DNA of 64,000 nt from UBA6054 sp963975575 (GCA_963975575.1 CAXBHL010000009.1:1-64000), one strand, 5' to 3'. Shown: positions 8,796 to 17,617, numbered from the stretch's first letter. Translations and numbers: made by a program. The notes: generated from the sequence alone by a model not told the origin.

Positions 8796-9149
8796 TTACG
8801 CTGACGACTTGCCGGACGCCTGCTGCGTCTGTGGCGTGGTCCCTACGGGTGTCGCGCTGAGGGGTCGCGCGGCGGGTGTGGGTGCGGTGTTGGTCATGCC
8901 CGCGGTCTCGCGCTTGGCGGGGCCGGGGCGGACGGTTTGTGCGAGCGATCCGAGATCCTGTGCGCCCAGGCGTGCGGCCTGAGCGTTTTCGCGCCGGATT
9001 GCTTCGTACACCTCTTTGCGGTGGACGGCGATCCTTGTTGGCGCCGAGATCCCGAGGCGAACCTTGTCGCCCCTGATGTCGACGACGGAGATTTCGATCT
9101 CGTCGCCGATCATGATCGTCTCGTCTCGTTGCCGGGAGAGCACCAGCAT
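8796..9149 (-). CDS. csrA: Carbon storage regulator CsrA with C-terminal tail
   Basis: A 117-residue protein. Residues 1-60 are a full CsrA RNA-binding domain: MLVLSRQRDETIMIGDEIEI, then VRLGISAPTRIAVHRKEVYEAI. In other bacteria CsrA represses flagellin translation by covering the ribosome site and is inhibited by FliW. The usual length is 60-75 residues; here about 50 extra residues rich in A, T, P, Q and G follow, probably disordered. An AAGGAG Shine-Dalgarno sequence precedes the ATG at 9149. Its neighbours are fliW upstream and a flagellin downstream. Confidence 0.92.
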   Translation of the reverse strand: MLVLSRQRDETIMIGDEIEISVVDIRGDKVRLGISAPTRIAVHRKEVYEAIRRENAQAARLGAQDLGSLAQTVRPGPAKRETAGMTNTAPTPAARPLSATPVGTTPQTQQASGKSSA

Positions 9150-9300
9150 CCATTACTCCTTGGGCTCTCAGCCCGCGGCGGACGAACGCCCGCGCGGGGG
9201 GTGGCGTTGATCACGGGACGGGTCCGTCCGTCCCGACGAGGGCGGTCCGATGGCGTCGGCCGGTCGGCCTTCGCACGCCCATTGATGGTCCCTCGGCCGG

Positions 9301-9750
9301 TCAGGCCGATGCGGTCTGCGAGGATCCCGCGTTGACCCGCATGAGGGTCTGGCGGGTTGTCCATCGCTTCTCGGCGAGGACCATCTGCTCCCCGACCTTG
9401 GAGATCGTGTTGATCACCAGCGGTCCCTGGAAGTTGCCCGTCAGCTGGTCGTCGATCTTGTTGACGATGATGAAGACCTGGGCTTCCTCGAGTTTGGCCA
9501 GGCCCAGGGATTCCATCTGCTCCTGGCGGATGGGCACCGAGTAGTCCTGCTCGAAGAAGGCCGGGTCGGTGACCACGAACGCGAGGTTCGCATCGTCGAT
9601 CGACTGCAGCCAGAAGAAGCACGCGTCGTCGCCCGGTTGGAGCAGGCAATAGCGTGTGAGACCCGGGAAGCCCAGGATCCCTTGGGGGAAGGTGATCACG
9701 CGGTCCTCCGCGATGTCGATCACTCCGAACCTTGTCGTCCGCACCTCCAT
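9301..9750 (-). CDS. fliW: Flagellar assembly factor FliW
   Basis: A 149-residue FliW. The family motif FPQGILGFPGLTRYCLL is at residues 20-36, followed by FFWLQSIDD and LAFVVTDPAFF. FliW binds flagellin and, when flagellin leaves the cytoplasm, is freed to bind CsrA and relieve repression. The gene directly precedes csrA on the same strand with a 150-base gap, and both sit between flgL and the flagellins, which fits that partner switch. An ACGGAG Shine-Dalgarno sequence lies before the ATG at 9750. Confidence 0.93.
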   Translation of the reverse strand: MEVRTTRFGVIDIAEDRVITFPQGILGFPGLTRYCLLQPGDDACFFWLQSIDDANLAFVVTDPAFFEQDYSVPIRQEQMESLGLAKLEEAQVFIIVNKIDDQLTGNFQGPLVINTISKVGEQMVLAEKRWTTRQTLMRVNAGSSQTASA

Positions 9751-9910
9751 GTGTGCGCTCCGTATGCTCGGCCGAACCAGCTCGGATCGACTCCCGGCGC
9801 TCCGGCGCCGGTCGACATCCTGCCTGCGGACCCAGGAGCGGCCGAGCTCCCCGGGGTCCGTCGATCCAAATCGCCTGTGCCGGCTCTCGCCGGCCCGGGC
9901 CTGTCGGGCG

Positions 9911-11932
9911 TCAGCCCAGGAAGTTCAGCAGGGTGAGCTGCTGAGATTGCGCGGCGACGGACAATCCGGCCTGGAGCTGGAGCTGGAGTTGCGCGAACCT
10001 GGACGATGCGGCGGCGAAGTCCACGTCTCGTAGCTGGCTTCTCAGGGCGGTGTCGAGCACCTGTCGGTCCTCCTGGCGGAGGACCTCGTCCTCCACGCGT
10101 TTGGCGTGCCCGCCGGTGATGGCGCGGGTCTGGTTGAGCCGGTCGGACCCGGCCTTGAGTTTTCCATACGCAAGTTCGATGCCAACCGTGTCGTTCTGGC
10201 GGAGGGCCTCGGCGAGGTCGAGGAGGTGGGTGAAGATGTTGTCGACGCGGACCGCGGCGCGGTCCTCGGCGACGAGGGTGCCGCCCCCGGTGTCGAGGGT
10301 CCCGTTGAGCAGGCCGAGTTGCTCGGCGGCGGGGGAGTTGTTCAGGCGGGTGACGGCGATCTTGCCCGAGGGGTTCAGGCCGGCGTCCTGGGCGAAGGCG
10401 ATGCCGTTGTCTGGGCTGGTGATGGAGGCGGTGAAGTCGGTGGTGGGGCGGCCGGCCAGGGTCAGCTGCATGTTGGCCTGGGTGTTGACGGCGTCGAGGA
10501 GGTCCTGGACGGAGCCGATGTCCTGGGCGGTGAGGTTGATGGAGATCTCGAAGCCGTCTCCGAGGGTGATGCGGAAGTCGGGGTCGGTCTGGTTGATCTG
10601 GACGCCGCGGCCGTCGTTGAAGTCGGAGAGGAGCGTCTCGGCGGAGAGGCTGCGGACGCCCAGGAGGGTGGCGGTGTCGTTGCCGCCGGCGACCTCTGCG
10701 ATGGACATGGCCTGCCCGCGGGTGCCCGAGACGGCGGTTTTGACGTTGATGGAGGTGCCGTCCTCGGAGATCTCGACGACGACGTTGGTGCCCCCGGCCT
10801 CGAAGGCGGAGCGGATGTCGGCGAGGGTCTGGGCGCCGGAGAGGTCGACGGTGTAGCTGGTGCCGCCGGTGGTCAGGTTGATCTGGTCGAGGGCGGCCCC
10901 GCCGAGGCCGCGTAGGGCGGAGACGGGGGTGGTCCAGGAGAGGCGGGGGTCGAGGTCGGCGCCGTCTGGGGCGGCGGCGTTGAAGACGGCGGTGCCGGCG
11001 GCGTTGGCCAGGCCGAGGTCGAGGGCGACGAAGGAGCCCTGGAGGTCGGAGAAGGCGAGGTCGCCGGCGGGCACGTCGATGCTGATGGCGCCGTCGGAGA
11101 AGGAGACGCCGCCGGGGCCGAGGATGGAGACGGCGTTGTCGGTCTCGTACTGGCGGATGGCGGCGGTGATCTTGCTGGTGACGTTGCCGGCGGTGACGGC
11201 GCCGGTCAGGTCGACGGTCATGGGGGGGCCGCCGTTGAAGCGCATGACCATCTCGCCGGTGTTGACGCCGAGCTGGCGTGCGCCGTTGAGGTCGGCCAGG
11301 CGGGTGGCGGCGGTGAGGGCGGGGTCGAGGTCGCGGGTGCCCTCGACGCGTGCGGAGACGGCGCCGATGGCGTTGTCTGCGCCGAGCGTGAGGGGGATGT
11401 CGGAGACGCCGCCGAGGTCGGCGGTCATGCCGCCGCGGCCTCCGACGAAGCGGTAGGAGCCCCCGACGAGCTCGACGGGCGGGCGGCCGGGGATGGTGCC
11501 GCCGAAGATGTGGCCGACGACGGACTCGCGGTTGGCGATGGTGTAGAAGGAGCGGAGGAGGGAGTCGATGATGTTGGCCTGGCCGTCGCGTGTGGCGGCG
11601 TCGGTGGGTGTGGAGGTCTGCTCGAGGGCGATGCCCATGGCCTGGTCGACGAGGTCCTTGGCGTCGCGGAGTGCGACGTCGATGGTGTCGAGGGAGTCGG
11701 CGGCGAAGCCGAGATTTCGGAGGATCTGGTTGTTGCGTTCGAGGCGGCCGTCGAGGGTGGAGATGGTCGCGCTGCGGACGGGGTCGTCGGAGGGGCGGAG
11801 GATGTCCAGGCCGCTGGAGAGCTGGCTGTTGAGGCGGAGCAGCTGGGAGTTGGTCCGGTTGATGGCGGTCAGGGACGACTGGGTGAAGAGGTAGTTGGGG
11901 GCGCGGGAGAAGGATGTGGGGAACGTGCTCAT
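9911..11932 (-). CDS. flgL: Flagellar hook-associated protein 3 (FlgL)
   Basis: A 673-residue hook-filament junction protein, longer than the ~300-residue enterobacterial FlgL because of an expanded middle. The N-terminal flagellin-like helix has LTAINRTNSQLLRLNSQLSS, then LRPSDDPVRSATIS. The C-terminal helix has LRSQLRDVDFAAASSRFAQL and ends LTLLNFLG. Both ends pair into the conserved D0/D1 rod. It lies 15 bases after flgK, with a strong AAAGGAGA Shine-Dalgarno sequence. Confidence 0.9.
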   Translation of the reverse strand: MSTFPTSFSRAPNYLFTQSSLTAINRTNSQLLRLNSQLSSGLDILRPSDDPVRSATISTLDGRLERNNQILRNLGFAADSLDTIDVALRDAKDLVDQAMGIALEQTSTPTDAATRDGQANIIDSLLRSFYTIANRESVVGHIFGGTIPGRPPVELVGGSYRFVGGRGGMTADLGGVSDIPLTLGADNAIGAVSARVEGTRDLDPALTAATRLADLNGARQLGVNTGEMVMRFNGGPPMTVDLTGAVTAGNVTSKITAAIRQYETDNAVSILGPGGVSFSDGAISIDVPAGDLAFSDLQGSFVALDLGLANAAGTAVFNAAAPDGADLDPRLSWTTPVSALRGLGGAALDQINLTTGGTSYTVDLSGAQTLADIRSAFEAGGTNVVVEISEDGTSINVKTAVSGTRGQAMSIAEVAGGNDTATLLGVRSLSAETLLSDFNDGRGVQINQTDPDFRITLGDGFEISINLTAQDIGSVQDLLDAVNTQANMQLTLAGRPTTDFTASITSPDNGIAFAQDAGLNPSGKIAVTRLNNSPAAEQLGLLNGTLDTGGGTLVAEDRAAVRVDNIFTHLLDLAEALRQNDTVGIELAYGKLKAGSDRLNQTRAITGGHAKRVEDEVLRQEDRQVLDTALRSQLRDVDFAAASSRFAQLQLQLQAGLSVAAQSQQLTLLNFLG

Positions 11933-11947
11933 TCTGTCTCCTTTCCC

Positions 11948-13666
11948 TTAGACGAGGTTCAAGAGTGTGTCGTACATGGACTGTGCGATCTGGACGACCT
12001 GGGCGGCGGCCTGGTACTGCCGCTGGAAGTTGAGCAGGTTCATCGACTCCTCGTCGATGGAGACGCCGGAGACGGCGGCGCGCTGGCTCTCGAGGCTTTC
12101 GCGGACGATGGATGCGGCGTCGGCGCCGACCCGAGCGGAGCGTGACTGGGTGGCGACGTCCTGGGCGTGGAGGGCCCAGAACTTGCCGATGGTCGCGCCG
12201 CCGAGTGCGGAGATGGTCTGGTCCGAGAGGGCGCCGATGCGCAGGGCGTTGGCGTTCTCGACGAACTGGCCGTCCTCGTAGCGTCCGAGCATGACCTCGA
12301 CGTTCTCGCGGACGTCGATGTCCTGGGCGGTGGTGCCGGTGAAGAAGCTGTTGACGCCCATGACGGCGAGGACGGCGGAGGAGTCGTCGTCGAAGGAGAA
12401 GTCGTAGCCGGAGGCGGCCTCGATGTTGAGGCGGCCGTCGGGGGTGAAGGTGGCGGTCAGGCCCTCGACGTTGTTGAGAGCGGCGCGGATGTCCTCGGCG
12501 GTGGTGTCGTCGCCGGTGCCGGGCAGGCCGTTGTCGTCGATGCCGTCGAGGTCGACCTCGACCCAGACGCGGTCGGAGGTGCCGGTGCTCTCGTTGCGGA
12601 CCTCGACGTAGAACCCGCCGGTGGAGGCGGCGAAGGGCAGGTCGGCGAAGGAGGCGTTGTTGGGGTCGTTGATGGCGAGGTTGCGGTCGGCGGAGGCGAC
12701 GGAGAGGGTGGCGGAGGTCTGGGTGAGCCCGGAGATGTTGGTGCCGGTGGAGTGGAGCTTGTTGACCTCGAAGATCAGCCGGCTGGCCAGGGCGTCGAGT
12801 TTTTCGATGGTGGCGTCGATGGCGCCGTCGCGGCTGGCGAGCAGGCCCCCGATGCTGCCGCCCTGGACGTTCAGGGGGGCCCCGTTGTCCTTGAGGCGGG
12901 GCGTGACGGAGGTGACGCCGTCGACGGTCTGGCGGTCGATCTCGATGCCGCGGTTGCGGGTGCCCAGGACGATGGGGGTGGAGCCGACGAAGACGTCGTA
13001 GAGGCCTTCGGGGTTCTCGTTGACGTTGATGTCGACGAGCTGGGAGAGTTCGGTGACGATGGTGTCGCGCCGGTCGCGGAGGGCGCTGGCCTGGGCCTGG
13101 CCGATCTCGCGGGCGGAGATCGTCTGGTTGATGTCGGCGATCTCCTGGAGGAGGGCGTTGGCCTGGGTGGTCTGGGAGTCGATCTGGTCTTCGATCTGGC
13201 GGCGCTGGGCCATCAGCTCGGAGCGCATGTTGCGGATGAAGCCGGTCATCGACTTGCCCTGGTTGATCAGGGTGGACTGGGTGTCGAGGAGGGTGGTGGC
13301 TTCGGACCAGGAGTTGAAGAACGAGGAGAGCTGGCTGGAGACGTCGAACTCGGTGCCCTCGTTGAGGATCGATTCGAGCTGGTTGAAGACGCCCTGGCGC
13401 TGGGCGGCGGAGTACTGCTCGGAGACGCCGTTCCAGAGCCGTTCCTGGAGCGCCTGGTCGATCTGGCGGCGGACTTGGGTGACGGCGACGCCGGAGCCGA
13501 TCATGTTGGGATCGGCCATGCGCCCGCGGAGGGCCTCGAGCATGGCGATCTGGCGTGTGTAGCCGGGGGTGGTGGCGTTGGCGAGGTTGTTGGAGGCGAC
13601 CTGGAGGCCGATCTGCGAGGCGATCAGCGAGGAGTTGGCGATCTGGAGTGTGGAGTTGATGCTCAT
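11948..13666 (-). CDS. flgK: Flagellar hook-associated protein 1 (FlgK)
   Basis: A 572-residue FlgK. The N-terminal rod/hook motif reads IGLQVASNNLANATTPGYTR, a variant of the ANxxNxxTxGY signature. The C terminus has SIDEESMNLLNFQRQYQAAA followed by AQSMYDTLLNLV, the usual terminal coiled-coil helix. It forms the first ring of the hook-filament junction below FlgL. The ATG at 13666 has an AAAGGAG Shine-Dalgarno sequence overlapping the flgN stop, so flgN-flgK-flgL are translated from one message. Confidence 0.93.
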   Translation of the reverse strand: MSINSTLQIANSSLIASQIGLQVASNNLANATTPGYTRQIAMLEALRGRMADPNMIGSGVAVTQVRRQIDQALQERLWNGVSEQYSAAQRQGVFNQLESILNEGTEFDVSSQLSSFFNSWSEATTLLDTQSTLINQGKSMTGFIRNMRSELMAQRRQIEDQIDSQTTQANALLQEIADINQTISAREIGQAQASALRDRRDTIVTELSQLVDINVNENPEGLYDVFVGSTPIVLGTRNRGIEIDRQTVDGVTSVTPRLKDNGAPLNVQGGSIGGLLASRDGAIDATIEKLDALASRLIFEVNKLHSTGTNISGLTQTSATLSVASADRNLAINDPNNASFADLPFAASTGGFYVEVRNESTGTSDRVWVEVDLDGIDDNGLPGTGDDTTAEDIRAALNNVEGLTATFTPDGRLNIEAASGYDFSFDDDSSAVLAVMGVNSFFTGTTAQDIDVRENVEVMLGRYEDGQFVENANALRIGALSDQTISALGGATIGKFWALHAQDVATQSRSARVGADAASIVRESLESQRAAVSGVSIDEESMNLLNFQRQYQAAAQVVQIAQSMYDTLLNLV

Positions 13667-13677
13667 CGCTGCTCCTT

Positions 13678-14241
13678 TCAGGCCCCGAGGTCCACGCCGG
13701 TCATGACGGTGCCGACGGGCTCGACGCGTCCGCGCCGGCCGTAGGTTCCGGCGTGGGAGAGCTTGCCGGCGACCTGCTGCATGAGGCCGCGCATGTGGGT
13801 GGCGAGGGCCTCGGAGGCGGCGCGGACGGCCTCGTGCTCGGTGTGGAGGTTCTCGATGAGGGCGCGGAGGGCGCCGGCGCGGTCGGAGAGGCGGCGGCGG
13901 TCGGCGGCGTCGACGGCGCTGATCAGCTCGTCCATGGTGCTCGGGCGACCGTCGGGCCGGGCGACGAGGCGCTGGCGTTCGGTCTCGACGGCGTGGACGC
14001 GCTGGAGGACCTGGCCGGTCTGCTCGACGACGGTCTTGAGCCGTTCGGCGTCGGCGTGGGCCAGTGCGTCGCGGTGGGAGCGGGCCAGGCCCAGCAGGGT
14101 CTCGTGCTCGTCGATGAGGGCGGCGAGCAGGGTGTCGAGCCGGTCGAGGTCGGGGCGCGCCGGCGCGGGCGCTGGCGTGCCGGGTGCGGCCGGCTGCCTT
14201 ACGGGTGCGGGTTGGGGGCGCCTTCCGGCGAGGGTGCTCAT
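13678..14241 (-). CDS. FlgN-like flagellar export chaperone
   Basis: A 187-residue, mostly helical protein in the expected flgN position just before flgK. After a proline/alanine-rich head (to about residue 30) there are long amphipathic helices with LDRLDTLLAALIDEHETLLG and heptad-like spacing, as in FlgN chaperones of FlgK and FlgL. Sequence identity in this family is low, so position carries much of the call. Its ATG overlaps the flgJ stop (ATGA). Confidence 0.7.
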   Translation of the reverse strand: MSTLAGRRPQPAPVRQPAAPGTPAPAPARPDLDRLDTLLAALIDEHETLLGLARSHRDALAHADAERLKTVVEQTGQVLQRVHAVETERQRLVARPDGRPSTMDELISAVDAADRRRLSDRAGALRALIENLHTEHEAVRAASEALATHMRGLMQQVAGKLSHAGTYGRRGRVEPVGTVMTGVDLGA

Positions 14242-14630
14242 GCGGTGACTCCGCCGGACTTGAGCAGATCGCGTGCCAAACGATCGACCATGGGGAAGTT
14301 GGAGGCCTTGACGATGTCGTAGGCCAGGCGGTGGTCGAGCAGGGCGCCGAACTGCTTCTCGCCCTGGGTGGGTGCGAAGGGCTCGGCGGCGTTGTTGGAC
14401 TCGCGGAGCTGCTTGAGGACGGGCACGATGAGGGTGGTGGAGACGAGCATCTCCGCGGCCTCGCGGGCCTTTTCTTCCTCGGTGCGTCCCTCGCGGGCCT
14501 CGAAGCCCTGGGACCGGCGGGCGTCGCCGAGCGCGTCGGCGAAGGAGCGTTGGCCGGAGAGGCCCGTGCCGAAGCTCGGGGCGGCGAAGCCGGTGGAGGA
14601 GAGGGCGGGCTGGGCGGGGGTGATGTTCAT
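14238..14630 (-). CDS. FlgJ-like rod-binding protein (no muramidase domain)
   Basis: A 130-residue protein matching only the N-terminal rod-binding half of FlgJ. It contains KAREAAEMLVSTTLIVPVLK and GEKQFGALLDHRLAYDIVK, resembling the FlgJ core (EMxxxxLLxxM and LDxxxAxxI). The peptidoglycan hydrolase domain of enterobacterial FlgJ is absent, so another enzyme must open the wall. The ATG at 14630 overlaps the flgI stop codon and the stop overlaps the flgN start, so the three genes are translationally coupled. Confidence 0.75.
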   Translation of the reverse strand: MNITPAQPALSSTGFAAPSFGTGLSGQRSFADALGDARRSQGFEAREGRTEEEKAREAAEMLVSTTLIVPVLKQLRESNNAAEPFAPTQGEKQFGALLDHRLAYDIVKASNFPMVDRLARDLLKSGGVTA

Positions 14631-15709
14631 TCCAGGCCGTCCACGATGAGGCGGGCGTGGAGTTTGCCCGTCTGGTGGAGCATCTGGAGGATGCGGATCT
14701 GCTCGACGGGTTCGATCTTGAGCTGGTCGAAGGCTCCGATGAGGTCCTCGAGGCTGGAGAGGTCCGCTTGGTCGGCGCCGGTGCTGATGGCGGCGAAGTC
14801 GCGCTGGATGACGCCGGGGGCGCCGGGGAGCGGCGGTGGGACGGTGGTGGTGATGGACAGGTCCTTGTGCGTGATGAGGGCGGGGGAGACCTTGACGTTT
14901 CCGGTCATGACGATGACGCCCGAGCGGGTGTCGCAGATGACTTGCTCGGGCAGCTCGAGGAGGGCGCTGGTGATGTCGGTCCGCATGACGTCGCCGTAGA
15001 AGGCCTGGGGGTTGGCCCGCTCGGAGGGGGGCACGGTGACGCGGATGGTGCGGAGGTCGACGGCCTTGGCGACGGGGGCCTCGAGGCGGTTGGCGCTGAG
15101 GAGGTACTGCTGGTTGATCTCGGAGGCGATGCGGGAGGCCGACCCGCCGAGGGCGAAGTTGGAGTCGACGATGAGGTCGAATCCCGTGGCGATGGCGGGG
15201 GTGGTGATGATGTCGCGCACCATCTGCGCACCGCGCGAGATCCGCGCGACGGTGGGGGTGTCGCCGGGGACGGTGATCTCGCCGCGGGCGAAGGCGTAGA
15301 CGGGGGCGCCGGGACCCGGGGTGAGGGGGCAGACGAGCAGGGTGCCGCCGGCCAAGGACTTGGCGCTGTTGAGGACGGAGACGGTGACGTTGTAGGTGTC
15401 GTCTGTGAGGGCGCCCTCGCGGGGGATCTCGCAGGTGACCAGGACGAGGGCGACGGACTTGCTCGAGCCGAGTTCGTCGACGGAGATGCTGTTGCCCATG
15501 CGGCGGAGCACCTCGGCGAGGGGGCGGGCGACGGCCAGTTCGGCCTGCGAGTCGCCTGTGCCCTGGAGGCCGACGACGAGGCCCAGGCCCTGGATGGTGG
15601 AGGCGCCCTGGCCGCGGAGGCGGGCGATCTCGCGGAGTGTCTTGGCGGCCGATGCCTCGGCGATGCCGAGGCAGAGGACGAGAACGGTGATCAAAGCGAC
15701 GCGCAGCAT
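14627..15709 (-). CDS. flgI: Flagellar P-ring protein FlgI
   Basis: A 360-residue FlgI. A Sec signal peptide covers about residues 1-22 (LITVLVLCLGIAEASA). The mature part has GQGASTIQGLGLVVGLQGTG, the family hallmark, and VALVLVTCEIPREG. The C-terminal part has TGKLHARLIVDGLE. FlgI forms the P ring around the rod in the peptidoglycan layer, so it implies a real wall and a periplasm. First gene of the minus-strand flagellar arm. Confidence 0.95.
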   Translation of the reverse strand: MLRVALITVLVLCLGIAEASAAKTLREIARLRGQGASTIQGLGLVVGLQGTGDSQAELAVARPLAEVLRRMGNSISVDELGSSKSVALVLVTCEIPREGALTDDTYNVTVSVLNSAKSLAGGTLLVCPLTPGPGAPVYAFARGEITVPGDTPTVARISRGAQMVRDIITTPAIATGFDLIVDSNFALGGSASRIASEINQQYLLSANRLEAPVAKAVDLRTIRVTVPPSERANPQAFYGDVMRTDITSALLELPEQVICDTRSGVIVMTGNVKVSPALITHKDLSITTTVPPPLPGAPGVIQRDFAAISTGADQADLSSLEDLIGAFDQLKIEPVEQIRILQMLHQTGKLHARLIVDGLE

Positions 15710-15944
15710 GCGGCGGACTCCCTTCCGGCCGGTGGTTCGGGGGGGTGTACGCGAATGGGGTGCCAGAGGAAGGCACGCAGGGACGGAGGCACGAAGGCAC
15801 GAAGGGACATCCTGTTCCGGATCCCCTCCGTGCCTTCGTGCCTGTGTGCCTTCGTGCCTTCATCACGCTCTGGCACGCGGTTCGCGTAGGGAACGGGGGC
15901 GGAGGTCCACGGATGGACGCTGCCCGACAGACGGAGCCTTATCT
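15710..15944. other. Divergent intergenic region between the two flagellar arms
   Basis: 235 bases between flgI and flgF that must hold start signals for both arms. Most of it (15750-15886) is the palindromic element described separately. No sigma-28 or sigma-54 consensus was recognised by eye. Confidence 0.7.
15750..15886. repeat. Imperfect palindromic element with GGCACGAA direct repeats
   Basis: The ends are inverted: CGCGAA (15750-15755) with TTCGCG (15881-15886), and GTGCCAGAG (15760-15768) with CTCTGGCAC (15868-15876). The interior has the direct repeat GGCACGAAGGCACGAAGG on the left and its complement on the right, around a GGATCC-like centre near 15820. It could fold into one long cruciform or hairpin. 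It has the look of a non-autonomous repeated element rather than a terminator. Confidence 0.75.
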
Positions 15945-16712
15945 ATGTCCTACGGCATCGAGATCTCGGCGACCGGGGCTCTGGCGGCGATTCACAGGCA
16001 GGACGCCCTGACCGCCAACCTCGCCAACCTGAACACGGTGGGCTTCAAGCCGATCCTGACCGGGGCGATGCACCGGCAGGACGCGCGGTCCGAGGACGGC
16101 CTGATAAACTGGCCCAGCGACGAGCTGCTCGAGCGGCTCGGCGGGGGGGTGCTGGCCGCCCCGACGACGATCGACTTCACCCAGGGGGCTCTTGACGAGA
16201 CCGGGCGAGAGTTCGATCTGGCGATCCAGGGGGAGGGGTTTTTCGTCGTCGGTGACCCCGATTCGCCGTCGCTGACGCGGGACGGGCGTTTCACGCTGGG
16301 CGCGGGCGGGGTGCTGTCGATGCTCTCGACGGGCCTGCCGGTGCTCGACGGGGCCAACCGGCCCATCGTGATCGATCCGACGGCCGGGCCGATCACGGTG
16401 AACACGGACGGGCAGATCTCCCAGAACGGGGCGGTCGTCGCGACGGTCCGCGTGGCGGACGTGCCGGACCGTGACACGCTGATCAAGACGGGCGAGGGGC
16501 TGTTCGCGGACACGTTCGGCGGTCCGCTGTCGCTGATCGCCGCGCCCGGGCAGGTCCGCCAGGGGCACGTGGAGCTGTCGGGGGTGAACGAGATCGACGC
16601 GCTGATGCAGATCACCAGCGCGTCGAAGTCGGCGCAGTCGAACATCGGGATGATCGACATGCAGAACCGGATGCTGGACCGGCTGGTGAACACGTTCGCG
16701 CGGATCAGCTAG
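15945..16712 (+). CDS. flgF: Flagellar basal-body rod protein FlgF
   Basis: A 255-residue rod/hook family protein. The N terminus SYGIEISATGALAAIHRQDA and LTANLANLNTVGFKP is the D0 motif, FDLAIQGEGFFVVGDP is the shared hook-basal domain, and the C-terminal helix has IGMIDMQNRMLDRLVNTFAR. It is closest to FlgF (proximal rod) because a true FlgG follows. The in-frame open stretch reaches back to 15396 across the palindrome and into flgI antisense; the ATG at 15945, after ACGGAG, gives the correct N terminus. Confidence 0.85.
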   Translation: MSYGIEISATGALAAIHRQDALTANLANLNTVGFKPILTGAMHRQDARSEDGLINWPSDELLERLGGGVLAAPTTIDFTQGALDETGREFDLAIQGEGFFVVGDPDSPSLTRDGRFTLGAGGVLSMLSTGLPVLDGANRPIVIDPTAGPITVNTDGQISQNGAVVATVRVADVPDRDTLIKTGEGLFADTFGGPLSLIAAPGQVRQGHVELSGVNEIDALMQITSASKSAQSNIGMIDMQNRMLDRLVNTFARIS

Positions 16713-16807
16713 GACGGGGATGCGGGCGTGAGACTCTTCTGAGTCCAGCCCGGATGGATGAACGACACCGGATCGGCCGCGGCTGATCCGAAGGAACGGA
16801 GCTTCGT

Positions 16808-17617
16808 ATGGGCGTCATCGCAATGCAGTCTGCCTCGTCGGGCCTGAAGGCGCTGAACACGCGTCTGGACGTGATCGCCAACAACCTGGCGAACGTGAAC
16901 ACGGAGGGCTTCAAAGCCAGCCGCGCGAACTTCGAGGACCTGCTGTACATCGAGCGGGCGCAGCCGGGCGTGGAGAACAACAACGGCGACCAGCGTCCGA
17001 CGGGCCTGTACGTGGGCCTTGGCGTGAAGGTCTCGGGCACGCAGCAGGACTTTACGATCGGCGCACCGATCCCCACCGGCAACCCGCTGGACCTGATGAT
17101 CGACGGGAAGGGCTTCTTCCAGGTGCAGGTGCAGGACGAGCTGGGCGCGGGGGGTGTGGCGTTCACGCGGGCGGGCAACTTCACCGTCAATTCGGACAAC
17201 GAGCTGGTGCTGGCCAACTCGGACGGGCGGCGTCTGGAGCCGGTGATCACGCTGGACCCGGGGGCGACGAACGTTGGTGTGGACGCGTCGGGGAACGTCT
17301 ACCAGACGCTCCCGGGCGAGGCCGAGCCGCAGCTGGCGGGGACGATCGAGCTGGCGTTGTTCGTCAACCCGGCGGGTTTGTCGCCGGTGGGGCAGAACCT
17401 GTGGGTCGAGTCGGCCGCGTCGGGCCCTCCGATCACGGGCGAGCCCGGAACGGAAAACTTCGGCGAGATCCTCGGCGGGATGCTGGAGGGTTCGAACGTG
17501 GACCCCGCCCGGGAGCTGATCGAGCTGATCCGCACGCAGCGGGCGTTCGAGATGAACTCGCAGTCGATCCGCGCGGCGGACGAGACGCTGCGGACGGTGT
17601 CGCAGCTGCGGCAGTAA
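16808..17617 (+). CDS. flgG: Flagellar distal rod protein FlgG
   Basis: A 269-residue FlgG, near the usual 260. It contains SGLKALNTRLDVIANNLANV and NTEGFKASRANFEDLLY at the N terminus, PLDLMIDGKGFFQVQ in the middle, and EGSNVDPARELIELIRTQRA and FEMNSQSIRAADETL at the C terminus, all highly conserved in FlgG. It forms the distal rod that passes through the P and L rings encoded nearby. An ACGGAGC Shine-Dalgarno sequence precedes the ATG. It lies 95 bases after flgF. Confidence 0.95.
   Translation: MGVIAMQSASSGLKALNTRLDVIANNLANVNTEGFKASRANFEDLLYIERAQPGVENNNGDQRPTGLYVGLGVKVSGTQQDFTIGAPIPTGNPLDLMIDGKGFFQVQVQDELGAGGVAFTRAGNFTVNSDNELVLANSDGRRLEPVITLDPGATNVGVDASGNVYQTLPGEAEPQLAGTIELALFVNPAGLSPVGQNLWVESAASGPPITGEPGTENFGEILGGMLEGSNVDPARELIELIRTQRAFEMNSQSIRAADETLRTVSQLRQ

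Noticed and set aside
15396..15944. In-frame extension of flgF upstream to 15396
   Set aside because: It crosses flgI antisense and the palindrome; the conserved rod N terminus begins at 15945.
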